Assembly: GCA_014529385.2 (NCBI GenBank) | Contig: CM043954.1 | Span: 95,123,247 to 95,187,246 of the forward strand | Origin: Adiantum capillus-veneris | Taxonomy: Eukaryota; Streptophyta; Polypodiopsida; Polypodiales; Pteridaceae | Length of the DNA: 64,000 nt | Reading direction: 5' to 3' | Notes under the pieces: generated by a model | Databases searched by the model: none | Seen by the model: only the letters and a program-made list of their open reading frames with translations | Told to the model about the DNA's origin: nothing | Shown: piece after piece, positions 23,277 to 35,060 of the stretch | How positions within the stretch are numbered: the first letter of the stretch is position 1 | How the letters are laid out: each line of letters begins with the position of its first letter | Position numbers and translations under genes: made by a program

Positions 23277-23294
23277 TCCCCGACAACGGCGCCA
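23277..23294 (-). promoter_or_regulatory. Primer binding site, Asp-tRNA
   Basis: On the minus strand TGGCGCCGTTGTCGGGGA starts two bases after the LTR end. It complements the 3' end of plant Asp-tRNA with one mismatch. This primer type is common in plant Ty3/gypsy elements. Confidence 0.88.
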
Positions 23295-23296
23295 AA

Positions 23297-24218
23297 TGTT
23301 GGGGGTCCCATCGTTGCAATACCTCCAATGACCAACAAAATTATCAATCCGGACGGATGAGCTACCCGGCTAAGGCATGGAAACACTCACACGGTTAGTG
23401 AGTTAATCATGGCAACACAAATGGTTAACTCTATGAGGTGATCTTCTCGGCCTATGGAGGAGCTAAGCCGCAATGAAGGGAAATCTCCATATCCACTTCT
23501 TTTCACCTCTAATCAACCCAATCACACACACTACGATTGCAAGACGCACACAACACTAATCCTATCATGCAACATACTAATCGCAAGCACACACATAGAT
23601 CTATAGAGCACCACACTCCAATCAAACTTACATGCACACACAAGCAAAAGAGGGCAATCACACAAGATTAGAGAGGGATTAACCACTAATTAGTTAAGAT
23701 CTAGTTAATCTAAGCATCATAGGCAATCATAAGAAGTAAGAGAGAGACATAATGAGAGAGAATGAATCATTGATTAGTGTTAATTAAGTCTCATGAGCAA
23801 GGAGAAGCTCAAGGACTCCACAGCCACACACCTCAAGAGCTCTCCCCAAAGAGTGCTCTACACAAATGATTTTGAGAACCTTAATTTCCTTTACACACTG
23901 CCTTATATACCTAGGGTAAAAAATATGCAATGTTCGGCCACCCAAGGCCTTTAGGGCTCACCACTTACTGAATCTGCAACTTAGGCACAGTAAGTGACCT
24001 ATTCTTCACAACTTGGAACTTCCATTGAGCCCGTAACACATTAAAATATTACAATGGCTTGAAATAATTTGGGAATTTACAATACATGACCATTTTGGGA
24101 AAAACGAAGAAAATGTGTAACTCCAATCTTTACTGCTTCTTTGTATTCATCCTCGATGTGCATCCATACGTCTTCGGTCTTTAGCAGCTTCTGTTAACTG
24201 ACATTGACTGAGTTAACA
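23297..24218 (-). repeat. Right LTR (5' LTR in element orientation)
   Basis: 922 bp, starting TGTTGGGGGTCCC and ending GAGTTAACA on the plus strand. It is followed by GTACG (24,219-24,223), the right target duplication. CCTTATATACC near 23,903 may be the TATA region. Confidence 0.93.
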
Positions 24219-24750
24219 GTACGTCACTTTTGTAACTATTGACCAGCGATGTATTTTTTCAATAACGACAATTGTGTTGTAACTTGTAGCTAGTACATTT
24301 TGGTCAAAGCTTAACAATGCAGTGATTTTGCCTATAATGTGTATAATTATGTCAGTGTATTACTTTTGTCAATTCACTTTTGTCAATTCACTTTTGTCAA
24401 TATACTTTTGTCCGTTTTGCATCTTAATTTTGGAAACTTTTTGTTCAATATGGTTGATGGGTAGCAGGGTAATGTATGCCATGTCACCAGATTTTTTTAT
24501 TCTCCGGCGTCGCTATATACATTGCTATTTTTGGACCTGTAGTGTCTCTATATGCATCGCTAAATTGGGAACTACAGAGTAGCTATTTGTGTTGCTATAT
24601 GCATCTTTATATAGCGACGCATATAGAGACACTTATAGAGATGCAAATAGCGACACAGATAGCGACGCTTATACTGAAACCAAGGCAAAAGATATCCCAA
24701 TGTATTTTCATTGCTAAGGCTATCACAAGTGTGAAGAACTTCTTGTAGTG
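24219..24750 (+). repeat. CACTA-A 3' terminus with subterminal repeats
   Basis: The words GCGTCGCTA, TAGCGACGC and relatives recur between 24,500 and 24,670, in both orientations. These are the arrays where CACTA transposase proteins bind. The last 30 bp mirror the left end of CACTA-B at 31,158, and the element ends with GTAGTG at 24,750. Confidence 0.85.
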
Positions 24751-25109
24751 CACGTTGGTGGACTATCATTTGTAGAAAGAATAAAAATTGCAAGATTAAC
24801 AAGTAAGAGAAGTTGTGGAGGCGATGGTTTTTAAAATGGAGTTCCCTTTGAACAGGATATATCGGGGTTGTTTGTAGCTTTTTGTGATTAATGCAATTCA
24901 AGCTCAATTGAGCACTTTTTTTTAAAAAAAAGTTATTGTTCTATTTGAAACCTTGCATACATGAGCCTTTGATTTAATTACTTACTGACCTAGATCTTGA
25001 GGTCAAGACTTGTCAAGTAGAACTTTAATATATTGTTGGATTGTTCTTATGACAATAAAAATTCTCTTCTTCTTCCTCCCTCTCTCCTGCCCTCTCTGTC
25101 CCACTCTCT

Positions 25110-25110
<1 letters not shown>
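24751..25110. other. No recognisable feature
   Basis: Unique-looking AT-rich sequence with a short T-run/A-run near 24,918. The first three bases (CAC) would be one side of the CACTA-A target duplication. Confidence 0.4.
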
Positions 25111-25159
<49 letters not shown>

Positions 25160-25184
25160 TCTCTCTCTCTCTCTCTCTCTCTCT
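25111..25184. repeat. CT/GA microsatellite
   Basis: About 74 bp of CT repeats with two TT interruptions near 25,153-25,160. Confidence 0.97.
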
Positions 25185-25392
25185 GTTTCACGCATGCGCA
25201 TACACACATACACACACAAAGTGTTGAGTTCAGTCGGGTGGGTCTCTCTTAGTGAATAAGAAAAGGAAACTATAGTAACCTTTGAGTGTAACAGATTGGT
25301 TATCGCAGTTCCCTCTTAAATATACCAGGTCTTAAATCCAAGACTTGTTATAGAGCTCTAAGGTTTCTTGATGTGCTCCCATGACATTAAAG

Positions 25393-26263
<871 letters not shown>

Positions 26264-26690
26264 CTAAATCTTCCCTCTCTGCCCCGCATAGGAAGGAGCA
26301 TGGGATTCATACATCACTTTCTCATGAAGGGAGTGAGTAACACATAGCCTATTTCCATGGAGAAGATAACCATCCCGCAAGGTGAATGGTTCCTCTTTCT
26401 TCCCTAAGGCAAGGGCTAACATTATGTCCTTAAAATCAGGGTCAGTAGCATACTCATCCATCATGGAAGATAGATCATTGTGAGTTGCTATAGACATTGC
26501 ATTTTCCCCTAGTCATTGTGATAGTGCATCAGCCACTTGATTATGCATACCAGCAATATGAAAATTGAATTGCGAAAGGGAATTTTCCCACCTCAGTTGT
26601 TTGTCGGAAAGCTTGGTTTGCATCATGAAGTACTTGAGACTCTGGCGGTCCGTTTGTAAGATGAATGGAGTCCCCAATAGATAGTTCTTT
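26264..26690 (-). pseudogene. Ty3/gypsy RNase H - integrase fragment
   Basis: The minus strand reads TDRQSLKYF, then LRWENSLSQFNFHIAG and NQVADALSQ*, the end of a gypsy RNase H (family TDHxSLKYL...VADALSR) with a stop at its last residue. It continues with DEYATDPDFKDI, DGYLLHGNRLCV and a YESHAPSYAGQRG motif, the integrase N-terminus with its His-x3-His pair altered. Nothing of the LTRs or other genes remains nearby. It differs from both larger gypsy elements in the window. Confidence 0.85.
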
Positions 26691-27098
26691 CATCTCTTGG
26701 GGGTTCATCGCTCAGTACCGCCCTATATAACGTGCATTCACGGGGTATTTAAAAACCCTTCTTTTAACATATCTAAATAAATAAAATCACACCTTATTTT
26801 AGGATTTTTTTCCAAAATTGAATATAAAAACCCCTTATTTTAATGTATCTCTGTTAAATTGCCTAAATTTTTTCCTTTTAAAACCCCTTTGGACCCCTTT
26901 AGAGGCCAAACAACAGGCTTTAGGCACCTTATGAGGGCAACATGGGGAGGAGCTTGGCATGTGTCCTTGTTGTCTCTTTTGTCTTGGGCTTGCCTTGAGC
27001 GAGTGTGTGTGTGTGTGTTCTCTCTCATGCCCCTACTTGTAGGGCTCGCCCCCCCTTGTGTAGGGATCTAGGTTGACTTTGGAACACCTCCCCCATTA
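26691..27098. other. No gene recognised
   Basis: AT-rich stretch with an internal near-repeat of a word like AAAACCCCTTATTTTA (near 26,750 and 26,827), followed by GC-richer sequence and a short GT tract at 27,002. No domain is seen. Confidence 0.4.
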
Positions 27099-27265
27099 AG
27101 CACCTTAGTCATGAAGCCCCTCAAGCACCTTAGTCATAAAGCATGACAACCACCTCAAGCACCTTAGTCATAAAGCATGACACGCACCTCAAGCACCTTA
27201 GTCATCAAGCACGATAAGCACCTCAATCACCTCAATCACCTCAAGCACCTTACTCAGCTCAAGCA
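27099..27265 (+). repeat. 34-bp minisatellite
   Basis: Units beginning TCAAGCACCTTAGTCAT occur at 27,121, 27,155 and 27,189 with exact 34-bp spacing, preceded and followed by degenerate units. Part of the array has shorter CCTCAATCA units. Confidence 0.9.
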
Positions 27266-27356
27266 TGGCAAGCATTTGGGTTAGTTAGATATTAGATTTT
27301 ATGACACACATACATAGACACAAACTTTTGAGTTCCTATGATATTAAAACCTCGCT

Positions 27357-27360
<4 letters not shown>

Positions 27361-27446
<86 letters not shown>

Positions 27447-27447
27447 T
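27361..27447. repeat. CT tract followed by CA tract
   Basis: About 62 bp of CT repeats run into about 25 bp of CA repeats, the same compound order as at 25,861-25,917. Confidence 0.96.
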
Positions 27448-27743
27448 AAACACATCGGTATCCCATGCGAGGGTGTAACAAATTTTCAACAGCTCTACCC
27501 CTCTTTTCTTGGCATAACACATCCTCGGGGTGGTGAGAGAGTGATCGTGGTTGAACTAGGCATTTAGATTTCTACGTCCATCATGCCCTTCCATTTTGGA
27601 GCTATTTGAGATTCCTACTATTTGCAGTAAACCAAGGCTTAGTGTACTTTTACTGCTAAAATTACAATGTTTTGGCTAGATTCCATGAACAGAATCAGCA
27701 AAATTTTGCAAGTTTTAGTATAAATGCCATCAATTTTTCAAAT

Positions 27744-27990
27744 TTTGACCTAAAATCCAAAAGAGTTTTATTGTGTCCTTATTTATTTTCAAACTTCTTT
27801 GATTAGAAAAAATATTTTTGGCAAGCCCTATTTGAGACCTCTCTCCCTCTCCCTTGGATCACGCTCATGCTATCCACATTAGGTGTAGGTAGTGCCAATT
27901 CGACTCCGAGACCATCTGACTCTGGCCCTTTGTGCAAAGCTACAACGTACAATGTGCACATCCTCGGAGCTAGAATGACAATGATACATG
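27744..27990 (+). repeat. 250-bp dispersed repeat, copy 1
   Basis: Starts TTTTGACCTAAAATCCAAAAG and ends near GTGCACATCCTCG. A second copy in the same orientation lies at 30,362-30,608. The copies differ by scattered substitutions, and the second has gained a CA microsatellite near 30,468. Family unknown. Confidence 0.85.
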
Positions 27991-28204
27991 GAGGTGCCAA
28001 GTGCGAGGTTTTAGCTTAATATTATGGGATACACGGAATCTTCAAAAGTTTGGTATTTTTTGAAGCTCAAGTATAAACTCAAAACTAGGTGTGCATTTGT
28101 GTAGAAAGAAAAGGGGAGGGAGGAGTTATAGGCAAGGGCATTGTGTTCAAGCACCTATGCACTCCATTTGGGGTGGGGATTATCAATAAACAGAGATTTG
28201 ACTA

Positions 28205-29330
28205 GCTTTTGACCAAAATATATAGTTAAATGAGAAGATGGAAGTTTGTGCTCCTTCCCTTCCATAGCAGAGTCATGCTGATTAATGCTTTCATGGTACT
28301 TTACATTTCATTTGTGTCCCTCACTGCTAAAACTGAGAAAATCCAATTGGAAATCATTCTTAAAGCCTATCAAAAGGTTTCTATGGAAAAGAAACATGAA
28401 AGCCACAATCCCTTTCCAATGGGGGAAATGGGAATGGGTAGCCAGACCTAAGAATCAAAGGCAGAATTGGAATTATTGAGCCCCTAGTGCATGCAGAAGC
28501 TTTCCTGTGCCAAACTTGTTGCCTCTTTGACAGACTAAAAATAGGAATGGGCTATCATGGCCTAGGATATAATAAATGACCGAAAGATTTCCTCAAAAGG
28601 GGGCATATGGAAGAAGACCACTATGTCACACAAGATTTTGGCACCTTTTTGGACATTTGTGAAGCTTGGCGGCTACACAAGGGAACTAGCATGAAAGTGT
28701 AACAAAGCAGCTTCAACCTTGGGATGGGGGGAGAATTTTAGATACTTCAAGGATTCCTCCGCAATTGGTCCCCTTGGATCTCCAAACTTGGAAGGAGCTC
28801 CATGAACCCCTTTTGGAGGGAAGTTGCATGGTTGGTAAACAACAAAGGAATTTCAAAATTTCTCATCTTTGGAATGATAGAAGCTTTTTCTGGAAGGATG
28901 TGGAGCTCATGGTGTTGCAACATTCTTTGGGGTTATGCAAAAGGCTTCTGATTGATAGACTCTTGAAAGTGCTGATATCCTCATTTCCACATGTCTGTGG
29001 ATCACCAATTGATTGGAGATCCTTGCATTGACCAAAAGACAAAGTGTTCTGCTTCTCAAAACTTGGAGTACCTATAATGTGTTGGTGTACAAAGTGGATT
29101 TGTTTGCCCCACTCAACAAAATCTGGAAGAAAGATTGGTCAGAAGAACGCTAGCAAAAGAGTGTTAATACCATCTGGGAGATTAAAGGGCTTGAATACAT
29201 AAAGATATTCATAAAAAATGTGCTCTAGGGAGCCTTGCCTACTGGGATTAAGATGCGTGCTAGAGGGATCAGCTCTGATACTTGCTATGGCCGCAGGTAA
29301 GCCTTTGAAGACCCCCTGCATCTGTTTAGC
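28205..29330 (+). pseudogene. LINE C-terminal fragment, L1-type
   Basis: Broken frames read KFVLLPFHSRVMLINAF, then FLWKRNMKAT and, later, WKELHEPLLEG and NKIWKKDWSEE-like codons. They follow the order of 6,530-7,500 in the LINE at 4,104 but are more decayed. No 5' part is present. It is a separate insertion or a fragment cut by rearrangement. Confidence 0.7.
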
Positions 29331-29392
29331 AAGTACCCTACTTCATGGGGGCTGGCTGCTAGGGTTTGCAAATGGGTAAGAAGGACATGGAA

Positions 29393-29775
29393 GATCGTCA
29401 TCTTTACGGATGACTTGATCTTGGGAGGGCATGGTATCAAATCTAGGCCGTTTTATTGTGCACACAAATTATCAAATTTTGCTACCTTCACGAGGTCTGG
29501 AAGTCTAGGAACCTTTGATTTTTTGAGGACAAACTAGATGTAGCTCATTTTGATGATATTGTGTGTCAGAGCATTGAGCACAAAGATCATCTTCTTTACG
29601 GATGACATGATCTTGGAAAGGTGTTGTATCCAAAGACATGCCGTTTTGGTGTGCACACAAATTACCAGATTTTGCTACTTGAACCAGATCTAGAAGTCTA
29701 AGAACCTTCAATTTTGTGAGGATAAGTTGGATGTAGCTCATTTTCATCATATTGTGCGTCAGAGCATTGAGCTCA
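29393..29775 (+). repeat. 191-bp tandem duplication
   Basis: Two units (about 29,393-29,583 and 29,584-29,775) share TTTACGGATGACTTGATCTTGG or its ATGATC variant, GTGCACACAAATTA, and GATGTAGCTCATTTT. About one base in ten differs. The content is unassigned. Confidence 0.85.
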
Positions 29776-30361
29776 TACATGTTGTAGGAGTAAGAAGAGG
29801 GACAACTGAGAAGGATGAAGAATGGATCTAAGCAGTGAGTTGCTTAGAACACTCAAGAGGGTAGGAGTATCATCACTCTGTTACTGTGTACAAATCTCTG
29901 TTGGAACCCTAGTCCCCTCAAGGAACATGTAGTGCTTGAGAGAAATCGTATTCTTTTCAAGCTAATATAAATTTTCTCAACTCACAATTGTGAGTATGGC
30001 CAAAAAAAAGGGGGGGGGGGGGGGGGGATTTTTTTATGGCCTTCAATATACAAAGTAGAGCCACCCTTCAAATGGCTTCCAAAATTAAAAGTAGTCACCC
30101 TTCAAATTTGAGGGTTCGAGTGAAACTCCATGGCCTTCCCAAGGACTATAAATATTATAAATATAGATAAGATTTTTGACTTTACATTGCAAAAACTCAG
30201 AACTCATAACTCTTCATTTTCTACCATCATAGTACTTAAATTTCACTTTTGCCTTTCAAATTAAATGTTTCTTAAGCTTTTTTTGGAAATGAATAGAGTG
30301 TGACACATGGAAGCTCTCTCCTTTCTTCAAAATTTTAAGCTCCATTATATAGTATATAGAT
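29776..30361. other. No gene; G-run of 18 at 30,010-30,027
   Basis: An A-run, an 18-bp G-run and a T-run stand side by side near 30,002-30,036. The rest is AT-rich with related halves (TATGGCCTTCAATATACAAAG near 30,037 resembles 30,668). Nothing coding is seen. Confidence 0.5.
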
Positions 30362-30608
30362 TTTGACTTAAAATCCAAAAGAATTCTATTGTGCCCTTAA
30401 TAATTTTAAAATTTCTTTGATTAAAAAAAATATTTTTAGCAAGCCCTATTCGAGACCTCTCTCTCTCACACACACACACACATAGCACGCTCATGTTGTC
30501 CCACATTAAGTGTATGTAGTGCCATTTTGACTCCAAGACTATATGAATCTGGCCCTTTGCACAAAGCTACAATGTGCAATGTGCACATCCTCGAGGCTCG
30601 AGGGACAA
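30362..30608 (+). repeat. 250-bp dispersed repeat, copy 2
   Basis: Same orientation as copy 1 at 27,744. It contains a CA tract (30,468-30,482) where copy 1 has CTCCCTCTCCC. Confidence 0.85.
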
Positions 30609-30764
30609 TGGATCCTTTAAATTTAAGGTTTAGGTTTGCATTTGGGTAGAAATAAAAGGAGAGTTCTTTATGGCCTTGAGAATCCAAAGTATAGCAATCC
30701 ATCAAATAACTTTCATAAAGAAAAGTAATCAAAATTAATCCTTTCTTCACCCCTGATTCGAGCG

Positions 30765-31157
30765 CACTATAGAGCCATGATAATTAACACCAATCTTCAT
30801 CCCGTATTTAACCTTCATGTCACCATCCCTACAATTATCCCAAAAAAATTGGAACTCCTTGTCACCAATCAAAGAGTTTCTGTGGAGAAATAAGCTTTCT
30901 GCTAGTAAAACTGGTAGTGGGTAAATGGATGGCAATCACTAAGCCAAAAGCTCAAGGAGAACTTGGAATCCATGACCCTGTCACTCATGATATAGCTATG
31001 TGCCAAGAAAAATTACGTCCTTTCCAATTTTGAAGAGAGTTGGGCATTGATGGCAAGGGAAATGGTAATGGAAGTCCCCATGAGGTCTAAAGAAGATTCA
31101 TGGTCCAATCTTGACATCCAGAACATGCTTCTTCCCCCTTTTGGAGTTAGGGCTCAA
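30765..31157 (+). pseudogene. LINE fragment, target of CACTA-B
   Basis: Nucleotide match to about 6,570-6,960 of the first LINE: CAATTATCCCAAAAAAATTGG, GTGGAGAAATAA, AAAGCTCAAGG, and GGTCCAATCTTGACAT. It stops at 31,157 exactly where the CACTA-B end begins, so CACTA-B was inserted into this LINE copy. The continuation on the other side was not found. Confidence 0.82.
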
Positions 31158-31640
31158 TACTACAAGAGGTTCTTCACACTTGTGATGAATGTAGCAATGA
31201 AAATACACGGGGATATTTTTTCCCCCGGTGTCACTATAAGCGTTGCTAAAAACATCGATATACAGTGATGGATATAGCAACGCAAATAGTGACCTTATAG
31301 TTCCCAATTTAAGGACGCATATAAAGACGTTGCAGGATAAAAAAATAGCGACGCCCGAGAATATATATTTTTTGGTGGCAGGGAATTCATTGCCTTGCAC
31401 ACCACCCCATCAACCATATTGAACATAAAGTTTCCAAATTAAAGATGCAAAACTGACAAAAGTATATCGAACGACGAAAGTGAATCAACAAAAGTAATAC
31501 ACTGACAAAATTATACACATCATAGGCAAAATTACTTGATTGTTAAGCTTTGACCAAAATGTACTAGTTACAACACAATTGTCATTATTGAAAAAATACA
31601 TCGTTAACCAATAGTTACAAAATTGATGTACACATGTCAT
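31158..31640 (-). repeat. CACTA-B 3' terminus and subterminal region
   Basis: Reverse-complement match to 24,219-24,750. The bases near 31,630 (GTACACATGTCATCTCC) are the uninterrupted version of the LTR insertion site at 14,531/24,219. Confidence 0.88.
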
Positions 31641-32059
31641 CTCCTTATACATGATATGAGAAAAGAAAACTAGTGCTATCTGGCCATGGCTAGATTGATG
31701 TCAACTAATATGACGTTTCATTGCATCTCAACGGCGTATCTGTCGAATTCTGCAGAAAAAACAATAAGACTTTTTGTAAGTATAAACATATAGTTACAAA
31801 ACAATCTAATTTTTAGCTTATTTTTAAAATACAACAAGTGTAAGAGAGTAAAGTTAAATACTAACCAAGCCAGAGCGAGAACTTAGAATGTCCATAAGGG
31901 CGTTTAAGCCCTTTTGCCCACATACTTGCGCTTCTATGGTGTGGGGTCACGTCCATTCATCGACCACTGTTCAAAACATACAAAGAATACCTTATGTTAG
32001 AATTTAAAAGTACAAATATCCATAACTACAAACCTAAAGGGCAATGAAAAAACACTTAC

Positions 32060-33030
32060 AAAGTCGGCCTCAAATGACACCCATCCGTCGCTCCCCAAGT
32101 GGTGCGAGTTCCCTACCTCTACTCGCGCTCTAGCTGCCTCCTTTTGTCGCTTCCACTTGTCAAGATTCTCGCACGCTTCTTGCTTTGTATTCTTCCAATC
32201 TTCTTTGGCCAGTCAATCTGGCTTGTTCCACCCATGCTTTATTGCTTTCTGCACTTTAGAGTGCTTGTGTTTGCATTACTCGTGCATCCGCACCTTCATC
32301 ACGTTTTCATTGAAGTGCTCATCCCGATTTGACACGAGAAACTCGTCATGCAACATGCTGGTGACTCTGTCTTTTAATTCATTTGGCACTTCATTCCAGG
32401 TGTTTAGTATGTAGTGTCGTAACACCTGAGAGCAAAGGCCGTGCATGCGCGAGATCACCTGCTTGCCTTCCTCATCCAAGATGATGATGTCGCTAATGTC
32501 AATCGAGTACGACAAACCCTCTGATGTCGCTGATGTCGATCGAGTACGACAAACCCTCTCGCATGTGATGCGTGAACCTAGGTGTCGTTGCAGGCATCTC
32601 GAAAGGGGTCTCACATGGCATCTCAATGGGGGTAGATGTCTCCATTGAAGTTTGAGTCTTGAAGCAAGGACTGTCGAGTGGGGTGAGTCTCGGAGGATTA
32701 GCGAGTGGTGTGTAGCCAAGAACGGCCCATAGCCATGAAAAACCTGGAGTAGAGGGCGATGCATGGTTGGTGTGGGGGAGGGTAAATAAGAGGAAGTTAA
32801 GGAGCCTCAATGACTACGAGGCGGTGTGGAAGAATTAGCATCGGCTCCTCCACAGCAACTGCTGCAACCACTAGAACATCGGTGCCTAGAGGAGTGTGTA
32901 GATCGTCTAGTTGACACCAAACTCTCGGAGCGCGTTGATTGCTCCAAAGCAGACGGAGAATCTGAAGGAGTGGAACAATGTGATTGTGTATCCGAGCAAT
33001 GGCAGTCCTTGTAACACCTGCTCACATTAT
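32060..33030 (-). pseudogene. CACTA-B accessory gene (second ORF)
   Basis: Frames at 33,025-32,807, 32,810-32,499 and 32,764-32,276 are in series. The head is Ser/His/Cys-rich; the middle has LTPLDSPCF and MPCETPFEMP; the 3' part has YSIDISDIIILDEEGKQV, then LNTWNEVPNELKDRVTSML, where Trp and the VP pair match the signature of CACTA second genes. A basic coiled tail follows to about 32,060. A 30-bp local duplication near 32,485-32,545 (GATGTCGCTGATGTCGATCGA-like) separates two frames. It probably binds subterminal repeats; this is by analogy. Confidence 0.68.
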
Positions 33031-33399
33031 GATTTTGATTGAATTTTTCATCCTATTCCTCTTCTTGAATTGGTGCAAGAAGGTCCTCAACTATCAGATT
33101 CAACATTGATGGAACTATTGTACTATCACCTTCTTCTCCTTCAACTGTCTCTTCATAATCTAAATGTGATCCTGACATTCCTTTATCTCTTTATACAAAT
33201 GGGTTGACTAGTGACTCATCCTCTAGAGGACTATACCCTCCACTAGCACTTACTTCCCTTGCAAAGTGGCTCCTTTGTCTTGTAAAATAAGTTCTTGACA
33301 TCCTTCCACTTTTATCCTTAGTGCTTCCATACCACCAGTTCTCTAAAGTTGGACGTTAAATATTTTCAGACTTACTTGTTCACAATGCTCGGGTAGTGC

Positions 33400-34960
33400 G
33401 CAAGTGTCTCAAAGGTCGGTCCACTTTTTGCTCAAGGAAATTTGACTCTCCTATGTGCACAGTAGCATTGCGACCCTCCATGTTTATCTTGAACCATTCC
33501 ACGTCAAACAAATCCACACAAAAAATCTCTATAGTCTATCCTCAATATTTCTTGTAGCGTACCGAAGTAAGTGAGTTCTGCCACCATAGGATCTATATCA
33601 GAGGATCGTCATTGACTAGATTATTTGAATTTTTCCATGATTCCACAATCTTGTGTAAAATGCTTTTTGTTGATCCATTGCACCCTAAAATGTTGACCTT
33701 TATACTATGTTGCCGTGTATGACTTATACTACAACCAACAACAATTATTAGTGGATGTCCAAACATCTAGAAAGCCACCAGACATACATTGCAAACATAT
33801 ATTGGGGCTGTAACCCCACGAGTACTCACACTCCTCCTCAGTCATTTGTTTATTGCATTGTTGTGCACTTTTCAATTGGTTGTGCAACCATCTTAAGCTC
33901 TTGAATGTTGGTAGGTTCTCAAGACCCGTTGGATAATGCAACAGTGGTCGTGTTCCCCATCTCCACTCAATTTGTGCCCTTTATCACTCTTTCTTTGCAT
34001 CCTTATATTGTGAAATCCACTTTTGCATCACTGGATTGTGAAGCATGCAAAATCAATGGATCTTAGTCTCTAGGTCTTCCATCATTTTCTTTTCAACATC
34101 GACATTGCACATCAGAATTCCAGATATGTGCTCATCATCTATGGTGCACCAAAGCATATCTCGGGCACAATCAAATCCGTCTAGCCACTCTCCAATGTAA
34201 ACTAGGGACTCTAATACCAAACAACCCTCTACCAGGCTACCCTCCGGACGTGCCTTAGTGATGCACATAACCCTTAAGTGTTTTCATCAAACGTTCTAAA
34301 AGGAACATCCATCTAGAATGCACTCTGCCTGCTATTTCCACCTCATCAACTATGAGAATAAGAAGATGCACTTGAATGGTTAGCATGGTAGTAGGAAAGT
34401 GTTTCTCAAACATGCAAACAACCTCCACAACATTTAGTTTGGCAAATGGTATGGAATCTACATGGATCTTCTGCGAGTTTGTAGATTCTGGTACAAACAC
34501 TAGGGGACAAACAACCCCCAATGGCCACAGGTAAAATAAATTACAAAACAAGTCTTGCAATGGTATTAAAGTCCACACACAAATCTGCTACGCAATCCCC
34601 ACTATGAGCTATTTCACTTCAAACATACCTGACACATTTTATGCCAATCGTGTGACTTCAAACCAGTAAGCTTTCCTTCTTTAGTGAAACATATTCGGAG
34701 CGAGTGCATTACGCCAGTGGGCCTCCACATGGATCAAATGATCTCTTTTACTTTGCGTTCCTGGCCTCCTCTCAAAATCCATGGTGCTTTAGGGAGTTTT
34801 ATCAATCCATCAAGTGTTGTTTGCAGTCAGTATTGCTCCATACAATCCGCATTTTTAACATCAATTGTGGCTCCCAAAGTATCTTTCTTGCCGATGAGAT
34901 GGTCCCACATCAAATTACCCACATTCTTGAATATGTGCATTGGATCAAGCAAGTGATTGA
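33400..34960 (-). pseudogene. CACTA-B TNP2-type transposase, C-terminal half
   Basis: The stretch from 34,960 reads HILGKKDTLGATID-like and GLKSHDWHKMCQV codons, then FEKHFPTTMLTIQVHLL and VHSRWMFLLERLMKTLKGYV, the DUF4218 domain, continuing after a frame break with PEGSLVEGCLVLES. WLHNQLKSAQQ and FLDVWTSTNNCC follow near 33,730-33,940. Compared with CACTA-A it lacks about 20 bp near 34,470, which shifts the frame. It is the continuation of the transposase in the next entry. Confidence 0.82.
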
Positions 34961-35060
34961 TCATGATTCTCTATCAATATGGCAACTCGTACCATAGAGA
35001 GAATATCTTCATCCCTGGGGGAAAATTGTCATCACACATCTCCTTCTTCTCTAACCATAC

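Larger units (their letters stand above)
14536..24218 (-). mobile_element. Non-autonomous LTR retrotransposon, 9.7 kb
   Basis: LTRs at 14,536-15,440 and 23,297-24,218 begin TGTTGGGGGTCCC and end GTTAACA on the plus strand. The minus strand is the coding one: an Asp-tRNA primer site lies next to the right LTR and a purine tract next to the left LTR. The target duplication is GTACA/GTACG, and the uninterrupted site is seen in CACTA-B near 31,630. Inside are disordered Gag-like frames, a zinc-knuckle remnant and two retropepsin-like frames, but I find no reverse transcriptase, RNase H or integrase in its 7.9 kb. It would depend on another element, probably Ty3/gypsy by its primer type. Confidence 0.9.
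7814..24750 (+). mobile_element. CACTA-A: En/Spm-type DNA transposon, 5'-truncated and twice interrupted
   Basis: Three separated segments together make the 3' part of a CACTA element: 7,814-9,072, 13,021-14,535 and 24,219-24,750. Their sum (about 3.3 kb) equals the matching stretch of the inverted paralogue CACTA-B (31,158 to about 34,480). The first holds the end of the TNP2-type transposase gene, the second a small accessory gene, and the third the subterminal repeats and the terminus. The last bases ...TTCTTGTAGTG at 24,750 are the reverse complement of a CACTACAAGAA end. The transposase catalytic part and 5' terminus are missing at the LINE junction. Confidence 0.85.
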
